Assembly: GCA_045658305.1 (NCBI GenBank)
Contig: JAZOUT010000078.1
Location: 1 to 29,565, forward strand
Length of the DNA stretch: 29,565 bases
Origin: Aphodosoma sp045658305
GTDB taxonomy: Bacteria > Bacteroidota > Bacteroidia > Bacteroidales > Paludibacteraceae
Reading direction: 5' to 3'
Of the stretch, positions 23,115-29,565 are shown piece by piece. A program made the translations under genes and the position numbers. Each line of letters starts with the position of its first letter. Positions within the stretch are counted from its first letter, which is position 1. Below the pieces are notes generated by a model. It worked only from the letters and a program-made list of their open reading frames with translations. It ran no database searches and was not told the DNA's origin.

Positions 23115-23134
23115 GGTGTTTATGATTTGTGGAG

Positions 23135-24202
23135 TTATTCCATTTCGTGGTCGCAATAGATGCAACGCCAGATGTCGTTTTCTCCTTTGTAATAGAGATT
23201 TTTTGCTGGCTCTATTGTTGTTATACAGCGATGATTTGAGCATTTACCACCTTCGATGAGTTCTACTTCCTCTTTTTTAGCCTCTTGATTTTTCCATTCG
23301 AGAAGGGTATAGATGAGCGACATACGCACAAATTTGCCATTCTCTACTTGGCGGAAATATGCAGCACGAGGGTCGTTGTCCACTTCAGGAGTGATTTCGT
23401 TCACGCGAGGTAGTGGGTGTAGTACAATCATATCCTTTTTGCCCAACGCCATTTTTTCGGTGTCGAGAATGAACGAATCTTTAAGACGTTCGTATTGCGC
23501 TTTATCCTCAAAACGTTCTTGTTGTACACGAGTCATATACAACACATCCACCATAGGCATAGCCTCTTCGAGAGTATTCACTTCAACATACTCTAATCCA
23601 TTAGCATCGCACACATCGTGTTTGATATAGTCAGGCAAACGGAGTTCATCTGGTGCTATAAGCACGAACTTCACACCTTCATAGCGACCCATAGCTTTGA
23701 TGAGCGAGTGCACTGTGCGACCATATTTCAAATCTCCACAAACGCCCACTACCAAATTATTAAATCTGCCCAATTCGCGACGGATAGTGAGTAGGTCGGT
23801 GAGTGTTTGAGTAGGGTGACTATGTCCACCATCGCCAGCATTAATCACTGGTATAGAAGCATATTGCGATGCAATGAATGGTGCACCCTCTTTAGGGTGA
23901 CGCATAGCAATGATGTCGGCAAATTGAGATATCACGCGAGCAGTGTCGGCAACAGTTTCGCCTTTACTAACCGATGAGTTGGCTGCATCGGAGAATCCGA
24001 GTACGTTGCCCCCCAATTCCATCATAGCAGCGGTGAAACTGAGGCGAGTACGTGTGCTTGGTTCATAGAAAAGTGTAGCCAATTTTTTGCCATGACAAGC
24101 ATCGGCATATTTAGCGCGATTTTCGATGATATCCAATGCACGAAGCATGAGTTGTTCGATTTCTTCAACAGTGAAATCGGTAGGATCTATTAAGTGACGC
24201 AT
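23135..24202 (-). CDS. pyrB: Aspartate carbamoyltransferase with fused C-terminal PyrI-like zinc module
   Basis: Second step of pyrimidine synthesis: carbamoyl phosphate plus L-aspartate to N-carbamoyl-aspartate. The catalytic part (about 1-305) has FYEPSTRTRLSF (S49-T-R-T-R53), GETVADTARVIS, MRHPKEGAP, NAGDGGHSHPTQTLTDL and HPLPRVNEI. The extra 40-50 residues hold C321-x4-C326-x20-C347-x2-C350 with CITTIEP, matching the Cys4 zinc site of the regulatory chain PyrI (C-x4-C-x23-C-x2-C in E. coli, with a similar RCITSIE in clostridial PyrI). The N-terminal nucleotide-binding domain of PyrI is absent, and no separate pyrI is adjacent. PyrB alone is about 305 aa; this one is 355. The gene starts 3 nt after the pyrE stop and is the last of the pyr block. 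The zinc module could hold catalytic trimers together without nucleotide control; that is inference. Confidence 0.97.
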   Translation of the reverse strand: MRHLIDPTDFTVEEIEQLMLRALDIIENRAKYADACHGKKLATLFYEPSTRTRLSFTAAMMELGGNVLGFSDAANSSVSKGETVADTARVISQFADIIAMRHPKEGAPFIASQYASIPVINAGDGGHSHPTQTLTDLLTIRRELGRFNNLVVGVCGDLKYGRTVHSLIKAMGRYEGVKFVLIAPDELRLPDYIKHDVCDANGLEYVEVNTLEEAMPMVDVLYMTRVQQERFEDKAQYERLKDSFILDTEKMALGKKDMIVLHPLPRVNEITPEVDNDPRAAYFRQVENGKFVRMSLIYTLLEWKNQEAKKEEVELIEGGKCSNHRCITTIEPAKNLYYKGENDIWRCIYCDHEME

Positions 24203-24205
24203 AAA

Positions 24206-24835
24206 TTATTTCATCCAAGATTCGTCCGATGGATTATTGCGGAATTTGATAAGACGTTCTTTGTCTTCAGCTTTGATATAACCTTCTTCTGCAGCAACTT
24301 CTACGAGAGTGTCGAGGTTAGAGAGGCTATAGTTGATAACGTTAGCTTCAGCCATACGGTCGAGACCTTTTTTCATGCCATAAGTGAAGATACTTGCTAC
24401 ACCAAGTACTTCAGCACCAGCTTCGCGGAGTACGTTTACTACTTCGATACAGCTACCACCAGTAGAGATAAGGTCTTCGATAACAACTACTTTTTGACCT
24501 TTTTCAAGACGGCCTTCGATTTGGTTGCCACGGCCGTGGTCTTTAGCACCTGAACGAACATAACCCATAGGCATATTGAGGATTGTAGCAGTGATAGCAG
24601 CGTGAGCGATACCTGCAGTCGATGTACCCATCAACACTTCAGCTTCAGGGAATTTAGTGCGAACGATTTCAGCCAAACCAGCTTCTACGTGGTTACGAAC
24701 TTCTACAGATGTAAGTGTGAGACGGTTATCGCAATAGATAGGACTTTTAATACCACTTGCCCAAGTGAAAGGTTGTTCTGGACGAAGGAATACTGCTTGA
24801 ATTGAAAGGAGATCTTTTGCTATTTGTTTTTCCAT
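24206..24835 (-). CDS. pyrE: Orotate phosphoribosyltransferase
   Basis: Transfers phosphoribose from PRPP to orotate, giving OMP. The PRPP-binding loop VVVIEDLISTGGS is clear. The N-terminal half reads IQAVFLRPEQPFTWASGIKSPIYCDNRLTL, nearly identical to the B. subtilis enzyme as I recall it. The middle has GTSTAGIAHAA and the flexible loop AKDHGRGNQIEG, and the C-terminus has EVAAEEGYI and NPSDESW. This GIKSPIYCDNRLTL/GIAHAA form is Firmicutes-like; the Bacteroides form I recall has GWKSPFYCDNRKTL and GAIPQGAL. Length is 209 aa. It is followed 3 nt later by pyrB. Confidence 0.97.
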   Translation of the reverse strand: MEKQIAKDLLSIQAVFLRPEQPFTWASGIKSPIYCDNRLTLTSVEVRNHVEAGLAEIVRTKFPEAEVLMGTSTAGIAHAAITATILNMPMGYVRSGAKDHGRGNQIEGRLEKGQKVVVIEDLISTGGSCIEVVNVLREAGAEVLGVASIFTYGMKKGLDRMAEANVINYSLSNLDTLVEVAAEEGYIKAEDKERLIKFRNNPSDESWMK

Positions 24836-24896
24836 AATTTATTTTTTATTTAATAGTTTTATTATTTTGTCTTATTAGACTAATTATTCTAATTGG

Positions 24897-25595
24897 TTAG
24901 TAAGCAAATTCTTGCATGCAACGACGATATGCTGCTACTGGATCTAGTGCTGCAGTGATAGGACGACCTACAACGATATAGTCAGTACCGATTTCGCGAG
25001 CTTTTTCAGGAGTAGTGATGCGCACTTGGTCGCCTACTTCGCCATCGGCAAAGCGAATTCCAGGTGTAACTGTCATAAATTCAGCACCACAAGCCTCTTT
25101 TACGATACCTGCTTCGAGTGGCGAACATACAACGCCATCAAGACCAGCCACTTTTGCATTTTTAGCATAGTGAACAACTACGTCGTTGATATTATGGTCG
25201 ATAAGCAAGTCGTTGCGCATGCGTTCTTCGCTTGTAGAAGTAAGTTGAGTAACAGCGATGAGCAATGGACGAGTGCCATCAGGACGAGTAAGACCTTCGA
25301 GAGCAGCTTTCATCATTTCGATAGTACCAGCAGCGTGAAGGTTGCACATATCAACATCGAGGCGTGAGAGCACCGACATAGATTTTTTTACTGTGTTAGG
25401 TATATCGTGTAGTTTGAGATCAAGGAAAATACGATGACCACGGCGTTTGATTTCGCGTACGATAGCAGGACCTTCAGCATAGAAAAGTTCCATGCCGATT
25501 TTTACGAAAGGTTTTTCGTCTTGGAATTTATCCAAAAATGCATAAGTTTCAGCAGCGCTCGAAAAGTCGCATGCTATGATTACATCACGATTCAT
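24897..25595 (-). CDS. pyrF: Orotidine 5'-phosphate decarboxylase (type 1)
   Basis: Decarboxylates OMP to UMP, the last step of the pathway. The catalytic segment D59-L-K61-L-H-D64-IPNTV has the Asp-Lys-Asp network. Other motifs are FVKIGMELFYAEGP, LIAVTQLTSTSEE, GLDGVVCSPLEA, TVTPGIRF and the phosphate-binding IVVGRPITAALDPVAAY. The 232-aa length and motifs are the short Bacillus-type (subfamily 1) form; many Bacteroides carry the longer subfamily 2 enzyme of about 270 aa. It lies between pyrD and pyrE in the order found in B. subtilis. Confidence 0.97.
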   Translation of the reverse strand: MNRDVIIACDFSSAAETYAFLDKFQDEKPFVKIGMELFYAEGPAIVREIKRRGHRIFLDLKLHDIPNTVKKSMSVLSRLDVDMCNLHAAGTIEMMKAALEGLTRPDGTRPLLIAVTQLTSTSEERMRNDLLIDHNINDVVVHYAKNAKVAGLDGVVCSPLEAGIVKEACGAEFMTVTPGIRFADGEVGDQVRITTPEKAREIGTDYIVVGRPITAALDPVAAYRRCMQEFAY

Positions 25596-25674
25596 ATTTT
25601 TAGTAATTTGGAATTTAAAATTTTAAAATTGATAGTTGAATTTATATTATGAGAACATTGAATGGAGGAGAATT

Positions 25675-25702
25675 CTTCATTCCTCATTCCTCATTTCTCA
25701 TT
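25675..25702 (+). repeat. Heptamer array, CTTCATT/CCTCATT x 4
   Basis: Units CTTCATT, CCTCATT, CCTCATT and TCTCATT end 2 nt before the pyrD stop codon (25705-25707), in the 109-bp pyrD-pyrF gap. The rest of the gap is AT-rich and weakly 7-bp periodic. Confidence 0.8.
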
Positions 25703-25704
25703 CT

Positions 25705-26631
25705 TTACACTATTCCAATAATATCAGAGAGACGGTCAATTTTGAGTTCTTCCATCACTTGTGGAAGTTCTTCGATAATCTCTTTGCAGATATAAGGATT
25801 TTTGAGGTTCATCGCACCTACTTGCACAGCAGTAGCACCAGCCATCATCATTTCAATTACATCGCGAGCCGAGCTAACTCCACCGCAACCCATTACTGGT
25901 ACGTTACATGCTTTCGATACTTGGTGTACCATGCGTACTGCTACTGGGAATATGCTTGGACCAGAGAAACCACCCATCACATTAGCAATTACTGGACGGC
26001 GACGAGCAATGTCGATACGCATACCGAGCATAGTGTTAATCAAACAGATCCCATCTGCACCTGCCTCTTCACATGCTTTTGCGATAGAGACAATGTCAGT
26101 CACGTTAGGCGAAAGTTTGATATATACAGGTTTAGTAGTCACAGCTTTCACAGCGCGAGTCACCTCTGCTGCAGCCTCAGGTGATGTGCCGAACGACATA
26201 CCTCCATGGCGCACATTAGGGCAACTTACATTAACCTCAATAATACCCACTTGTTCCTCTTTGTCAATGCGTTCACAGCAGTAGGCATACTCTTCGATAG
26301 AGAAACCACTGATGTTGGCAATCACAGGTTTGTGGAATATCTTTTTGAGTTCAAGCAATTCGCGATTGATAACAGCATCGATACCCGGATTTTGCAAACC
26401 TACGGCATTAATCATACCACTTGCGCCACATTCGGCAATACGTGGAGTAGGGTTACCAAAGCGAGCATCTTTTGTTGTACCTTTGAATGAAAATGACCCG
26501 AGAATGTTGATATCATAATATTCGGCAAATTCACGACCAAAACCAAATGTACCCGATGCAGGCACGATTGGATTGTCAAGGTGTAAGCCACTTAAATTTA
26601 CTGATAAATCTTTATTTAATTCACAATTCAT
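25705..26631 (-). CDS. pyrD: Dihydroorotate dehydrogenase, class 1B catalytic subunit
   Basis: Oxidises dihydroorotate to orotate with FMN and passes electrons through PyrK to NAD+. Motifs are PIVPASGTFGFG, SFKGTT, NAVGLQNPG, the catalytic Cys137 in NVSCPNVRHGG, IKLSPN, GMGGFSG-type phosphate-binding ANVMGGFSGPSIFPVAVRMV, and GGVSSARDVIEMMMAGATAVQVG. Class 1B is confirmed by the catalytic Cys (Ser in class 2) and by the adjacent pyrK. Length is 308 aa. The first residues, MNCELN, are encoded by the 7-bp repeat array upstream; the family start resembles the following DLSVNL. So the repeat supplies the initiation codon unless translation begins elsewhere, and no better ATG is visible. Confidence 0.97.
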   Translation of the reverse strand: MNCELNKDLSVNLSGLHLDNPIVPASGTFGFGREFAEYYDINILGSFSFKGTTKDARFGNPTPRIAECGASGMINAVGLQNPGIDAVINRELLELKKIFHKPVIANISGFSIEEYAYCCERIDKEEQVGIIEVNVSCPNVRHGGMSFGTSPEAAAEVTRAVKAVTTKPVYIKLSPNVTDIVSIAKACEEAGADGICLINTMLGMRIDIARRRPVIANVMGGFSGPSIFPVAVRMVHQVSKACNVPVMGCGGVSSARDVIEMMMAGATAVQVGAMNLKNPYICKEIIEELPQVMEELKIDRLSDIIGIV

Positions 26632-26733
26632 AATTCACAATTCATAATTAAAGTTACTTCACAATTCATAATTTATTTAATTCATAATTCGATGCCTAAT
26701 GGCAATTATGAATTATGCATTATGAATTATGAA
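26620..26733. repeat. Large inverted heptamer element filling the pyrK-pyrD gap
   Basis: Minus-strand units TTGTGAA/TTATGAA x 4 (26620-26647), two more at 26659-26672, a TGCC-TAAT-GGCA core (26693-26704) and four plus-strand units TTATGAA/TTATGCA (26706-26733). The left end contains the pyrD ATG and the right end contains the pyrK TAA stop. Confidence 0.9.
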
Positions 26734-27476
26734 TTGAAATCAATTTCTTCTTTATACATCACAGGTCCATCTTTACAGATGCGTTTGTAGCCTGTGAGGG
26801 TTTTGCATGAGCAACCCATACAAGCACCAAAACCGCAACCCATACGTTCTTCAAACGAAAGTTGTCCGCCTGTCATCACACCACGGTGCAATGCTTTGAG
26901 CATAGGTTCTGGACCGCAACAATATAGGTAGTCATACAAGATGCCATTTTGTTCCATTGCGTCAGTTACGAAACCTTTTGTACCACCAGTGCCATCTACG
27001 GTTGTAACGAACACATCAAGACCGAGGGCTACAAATTCATCGTAGTAGAACACCTCTTCGGCTGTGTTGAAACCCATAATCATAGTTGGGCGTTTACCTT
27101 CAGCGAGGAGTTTTTTAGCGAGACCATACATTGGAGGTACGCCCACGCCACCACCCACGAGCAATGGGTGTTTCATCTTTTCGATGTTGGTATTGAAACC
27201 ATTGCCAAGTCCGACGAGGATGTCGAGAGTTTCGCCCTCTTTCATCTCTGCCATTTGGCGAGTGCCTTCGCCTACCACCTTATATATAATAGTGATAGTA
27301 GTTTCGTTCCAATCACAAATTGAGATAGGACGGCGGAGGAATTTGCCTGTCAATTCGATGTTGATAAACTGACCCGGAGCAGTGATAGCCGATGTATCGC
27401 CCTCCAACACCATTTTATACACCGACTTAGTGAGAGGCGTATTGCTTAGGATTTTATATATGCCTTGTTTTTGCAT
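26727..27476 (-). CDS. pyrK: Dihydroorotate dehydrogenase electron-transfer subunit
   Basis: FAD and [2Fe-2S] subunit that links class 1B PyrD to NAD+. The FAD-binding motif is RRPISICDW, followed by the ferredoxin-reductase-like NAD domain (PLLVGGGVGVPPMYGLAKKLL) and CGPEPMLKAL. The iron-sulfur ligands are C214-x4-C219-x2-C222-x11-C234 in CGFGACMGCSCK and RICKDGPV, the PyrK pattern. Length is 249 aa. It sits between carB and pyrD as in B. subtilis. The last residues (NS) and the stop codon are encoded by the heptamer repeat. Confidence 0.96.
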   Translation of the reverse strand: MQKQGIYKILSNTPLTKSVYKMVLEGDTSAITAPGQFINIELTGKFLRRPISICDWNETTITIIYKVVGEGTRQMAEMKEGETLDILVGLGNGFNTNIEKMKHPLLVGGGVGVPPMYGLAKKLLAEGKRPTMIMGFNTAEEVFYYDEFVALGLDVFVTTVDGTGGTKGFVTDAMEQNGILYDYLYCCGPEPMLKALHRGVMTGGQLSFEERMGCGFGACMGCSCKTLTGYKRICKDGPVMYKEEIDFNS

Positions 27477-27500
27477 TGTTTCGTTTTTTTTAAGACAAGG

Positions 27501-27577
27501 ATGCTTGAAGGTAGGGTTATCCTCTGAAGAGGTATGCTTGAGGTATGGGTTATCTTTCGTATATCCTTCGTATATCC
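27501..27577. repeat. Small direct repeats between carB and pyrK
   Basis: Two imperfect 21-bp copies (ATGCTTGAAGGTAGGG-TTATC at 27501-27521 and ATGCTTGAGGTATGGG-TTATC at 27534-27554) are followed by two copies of TTCGTATATCC (27556-27577). A CCTCT-GA-AGAGG hairpin lies between the first pair. ATGCTTGAAGGT also occurs within the element at 17295-17390. Confidence 0.7.
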
Positions 27578-27648
27578 TTCGTGTTGGTAAGGGTAAAATT
27601 TCTTGTAATTTTTTGTTTTGTTACCCTTGTTTTTTTGTCTATATATTT

Positions 27649-29565
27649 TTATTCTGCATCAATAGTGCTTACGCCGAGAGTGATTTCTTCGAGCACGTCG
27701 AGGAGCACTTGTACTGTTTCGAGCGAAGTGAAGATACTTACGTTGTTTTCTACAGCGCAGCGGCGGATTTCGTAACCATCACGAGTAGAGTCGCCTTGCG
27801 AAATATCCATTGTGTTGATCACATAGTTGATGTGACCTTGGCGCAATGCAGTGAAGATTTCGTCGCTACCTTCCGACAATTTAGCACGATAACGAGTGCG
27901 GATACCATTTTGGCGGAGGAATTCGGCAGTACCTTTAGTACCTTCGATGTTGAAACCAAGGTTGTAGAAACGGCGGATGAGAGGCAATGCTTTCTCTTTA
28001 TCCACATCGGCGATAGTAGCGAAGAGAGTACCATAGTTAGCCACATCCATACCAGAAGAGCGCAAAGCTTTGTAGAGTGCGCGAGTGAGCGAGCTGTCGT
28101 AACCGATAGCCTCACCAGTCGATTTCATTTCAGGAGAGAGGTAAGCATCGATACCGCGGATTTTTGAGAATGAGAATGCTGGAGCTTTTACATACCAGCG
28201 TTTTTTCTCTGCAGGGTAGATGTCGTTGTAACCAAGTTCTTTGAGCGATTTACCGAGAATAACCTCAGTAGCAATATCTGCCATAGGGTAGCCAGTAGCT
28301 TTGCTGAGGAATGGCACAGTACGGCTTGAACGTGGGTTAACCTCAATTACATATACATCGTCTTTGTCGTCAGCAATGAATTGGATGTTGTAAAGACCAA
28401 TGATACCAATTTCTTTACCGAGGCGAACAGTGTAGTCGAGGATTTTATTTTTAACGTCTTGAGATACAGAGAATGTAGGGTAAACCGAAATAGAGTCGCC
28501 CGAGTGGATACCTGTACGTTCAACGTGTTCCATAATACCAGGGATGAATACATCAGTGCCATCGCAGATAGCATCAACTTCGAGCTCTTTACCCATGATG
28601 TATTTATCAACGAGCACAGGTTGATCAGAGTTGATTTCAACGGCAGTTTGGAGGTAGTGGCGGAGAGCAGCCTCGTTGTTAACGATTTGCATAGCGCGAC
28701 CACCGAGCACGTATGAAGGACGTACCAATACAGGATAGCCAATGCGAGCAGCAACGGTTACACCATCTTCGATATTTGTTACAGCCTCACCATTAGGTTG
28801 TGGAATGCCGAGGCGAGTCATGATTTTCTCGAATGAGTCGCGATTTTCGGCATTTTCGATAGCTTGTACGTCAGTGCCAATGATAGGTACACCAAGACGA
28901 TGCAAAGGTTCAGCAAGGTTGATAGCTGTTTGACCACCAAGTGATACTACAATACCATCTGGTTTTTCGAGGTTGATTACGTTCATCACATCTTCTACTG
29001 TAAGTGGTTCGAAGTAGAGTTTGTCTGATGTAGTATAGTCGGTAGAAACAGTTTCAGGGTTGTTGTTGATGATGATTGCTTCGTAGCCTGCGCGGCGGAT
29101 TGACCAAATAGCATGAACAGTAGAGTAGTCGAATTCGACACCTTGACCGATACGGATAGGACCAGAACCGAGTACTACGATTTTTTTACGGTCAGACACG
29201 ATGCTTTCATTTTCAGCTTCGTAAGTAGAATAGAAGTAAGGTACATACGAACTAAATTCGCTTGCGCAAGTATCAATCATCTTATACACAGGGAAGATGT
29301 TGTTTTCAGCACGCATGCGATAGATGTCATGTTCGGTGCAACCCCACACTTGAGCGATATATTTGTCGCTAATACCGAGTAATTTAGCATCGCGGATAGT
29401 ATCTACGTTGTTAGGATTGTTGCGGATAACCTCTTCGAATTCAACAATATGTTTGAATTTTTCGAGGAAGAACATGTCGATTTTAGTAGCATTGTACACC
29501 ATACCGAGGTCGACGCCAAGACGAATGAGTTGAGCAATAGCATAGAGGCGGTCGTCGGTAGCAGT
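27649..29565 (-). CDS. carB: Carbamoyl-phosphate synthase large subunit, C-terminal part (5' truncated)
   Basis: Makes carbamoyl phosphate from bicarbonate, ATP and glutamine-derived ammonia. The frame continues to the window edge with TATDDRLYAIAQLIRLGVDLG before MVYNATKIDMFF, so the 5' part (about 40% of the usual 1,070 codons) is missing. Visible are the end of the first half and oligomerisation region, VLGSGPIRIGQGVEFDYSTVHAIW at the start of the second synthetase unit, the second ATP-grasp (VLVRPSYVLGGRAM, VEVNPRSSRTVPFLSKATG) and a C-terminal MGS-like allosteric domain (GTLFATIADVDKEKALPLI, GTKGTAEFL). A full pathway would need carA and pyrC; neither is in the window. The downstream order pyrK-pyrD-pyrF-pyrE-pyrB suggests one operon, although the 172-bp gap before pyrK is unusually long. 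Confidence 0.97.
   Translation of the reverse strand, partial: TATDDRLYAIAQLIRLGVDLGMVYNATKIDMFFLEKFKHIVEFEEVIRNNPNNVDTIRDAKLLGISDKYIAQVWGCTEHDIYRMRAENNIFPVYKMIDTCASEFSSYVPYFYSTYEAENESIVSDRKKIVVLGSGPIRIGQGVEFDYSTVHAIWSIRRAGYEAIIINNNPETVSTDYTTSDKLYFEPLTVEDVMNVINLEKPDGIVVSLGGQTAINLAEPLHRLGVPIIGTDVQAIENAENRDSFEKIMTRLGIPQPNGEAVTNIEDGVTVAARIGYPVLVRPSYVLGGRAMQIVNNEAALRHYLQTAVEINSDQPVLVDKYIMGKELEVDAICDGTDVFIPGIMEHVERTGIHSGDSISVYPTFSVSQDVKNKILDYTVRLGKEIGIIGLYNIQFIADDKDDVYVIEVNPRSSRTVPFLSKATGYPMADIATEVILGKSLKELGYNDIYPAEKKRWYVKAPAFSFSKIRGIDAYLSPEMKSTGEAIGYDSSLTRALYKALRSSGMDVANYGTLFATIADVDKEKALPLIRRFYNLGFNIEGTKGTAEFLRQNGIRTRYRAKLSEGSDEIFTALRQGHINYVINTMDISQGDSTRDGYEIRRCAVENNVSIFTSLETVQVLLDVLEEITLGVSTIDAE

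Larger units (their letters stand above)
22528..23134. other. 607-bp gene-free region, rich in palindromes
   Basis: No plausible gene was found between the LRR start and the pyrB end. From left to right it holds the LRR promoter, an imperfect 19-bp stem (22636-22677), a near-perfect 20-bp palindrome around GGCATGCC (about 22741-22760), a TCGGTC-GCCA-GACCGA hairpin (22830-22845), a TTCTGGA-ATG-TCCAGAA hairpin (22866-22882), the AT-rich 11-bp array (22958-23022) and the pyrB terminator. I saw no TAnnTTTG promoter that would make any of these an independent small RNA. Confidence 0.7.

Noticed and set aside
24875..24892. TTAGA...TCTAA hairpin in the pyrE-pyrF gap as a terminator or attenuator.
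   Set aside because: The stem is only about 5 bp and AT-rich, too weak to support a call.

Overview
The window is one contiguous piece of a Bacteroidales-type (Bacteroidetes) chromosome, probably from a gut bacterium; I cannot name the genus. The evidence is four promoter -7 boxes of the Bacteroidetes form TAnnTTTG (two with a TTTG -33 box 20 nt upstream), absence of Shine-Dalgarno sequences, a BspA-like LRR protein, the dxr-rseP pair, a lipoprotein-rich gene set and a tRNA without encoded CCA. Both ends cut genes: gcvP on the left and carB on the right.

Layout. Left part, + strand (1-9190): 3' end of gcvP with its terminator, an AT-rich orphan glycosyltransferase, a serine-hydrolase lipoprotein, then a steroid-type trio: a close homologue of eukaryotic steroid 5-alpha-reductase, an Old Yellow Enzyme-family ene-reductase and a short-chain dehydrogenase. 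A zinc-peptidase lipoprotein follows. A bidirectional terminator separates these from guanine deaminase and a ZIP metal transporter on the minus strand. From 10.8 to 12.5 kb (+ strand) lie an ECF sigma factor, a one-TM putative anti-sigma factor, a small exported helical protein resembling Spy/CnrX-type sensors, and tRNA-Cys. From 12.5 kb to the right end every gene is on the minus strand. Read in transcription order these are a de novo UMP block (carB-pyrK-pyrD-pyrF-pyrE-pyrB), a large BspA-like LRR protein, a YugP-like membrane zinc protease, folA coupled to a degenerate M23 protein, dxr, rseP and a Uup-type ABC-F ATPase.

How the genes work together. The 5-alpha-reductase, OYE and SDR have the chemistry needed to reduce 3-oxo-delta-4 steroids or bile acids to either C5 epimer and to interconvert the 3-oxo and 3-hydroxy groups, resembling isoallo-bile-acid clusters described in gut Bacteroidales. 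The pyr block has Bacillus/Clostridia gene order and Firmicutes-like protein sequences. Its PyrB carries a C-terminal Cys4 zinc module that looks like the zinc domain of PyrI without the nucleotide-binding domain.

The most unusual non-coding signal is a family of short arrays of 7-bp units, usually four units (28 nt). They sit at many intergenic junctions, often as inverted pairs around a small core, and in several cases supply start codons, stop codons or terminal residues. Two further repeat families each occur twice: an 11-bp-period AT-rich array in inverted copies 12 kb apart, and a composite element bracketed by two palindromes.
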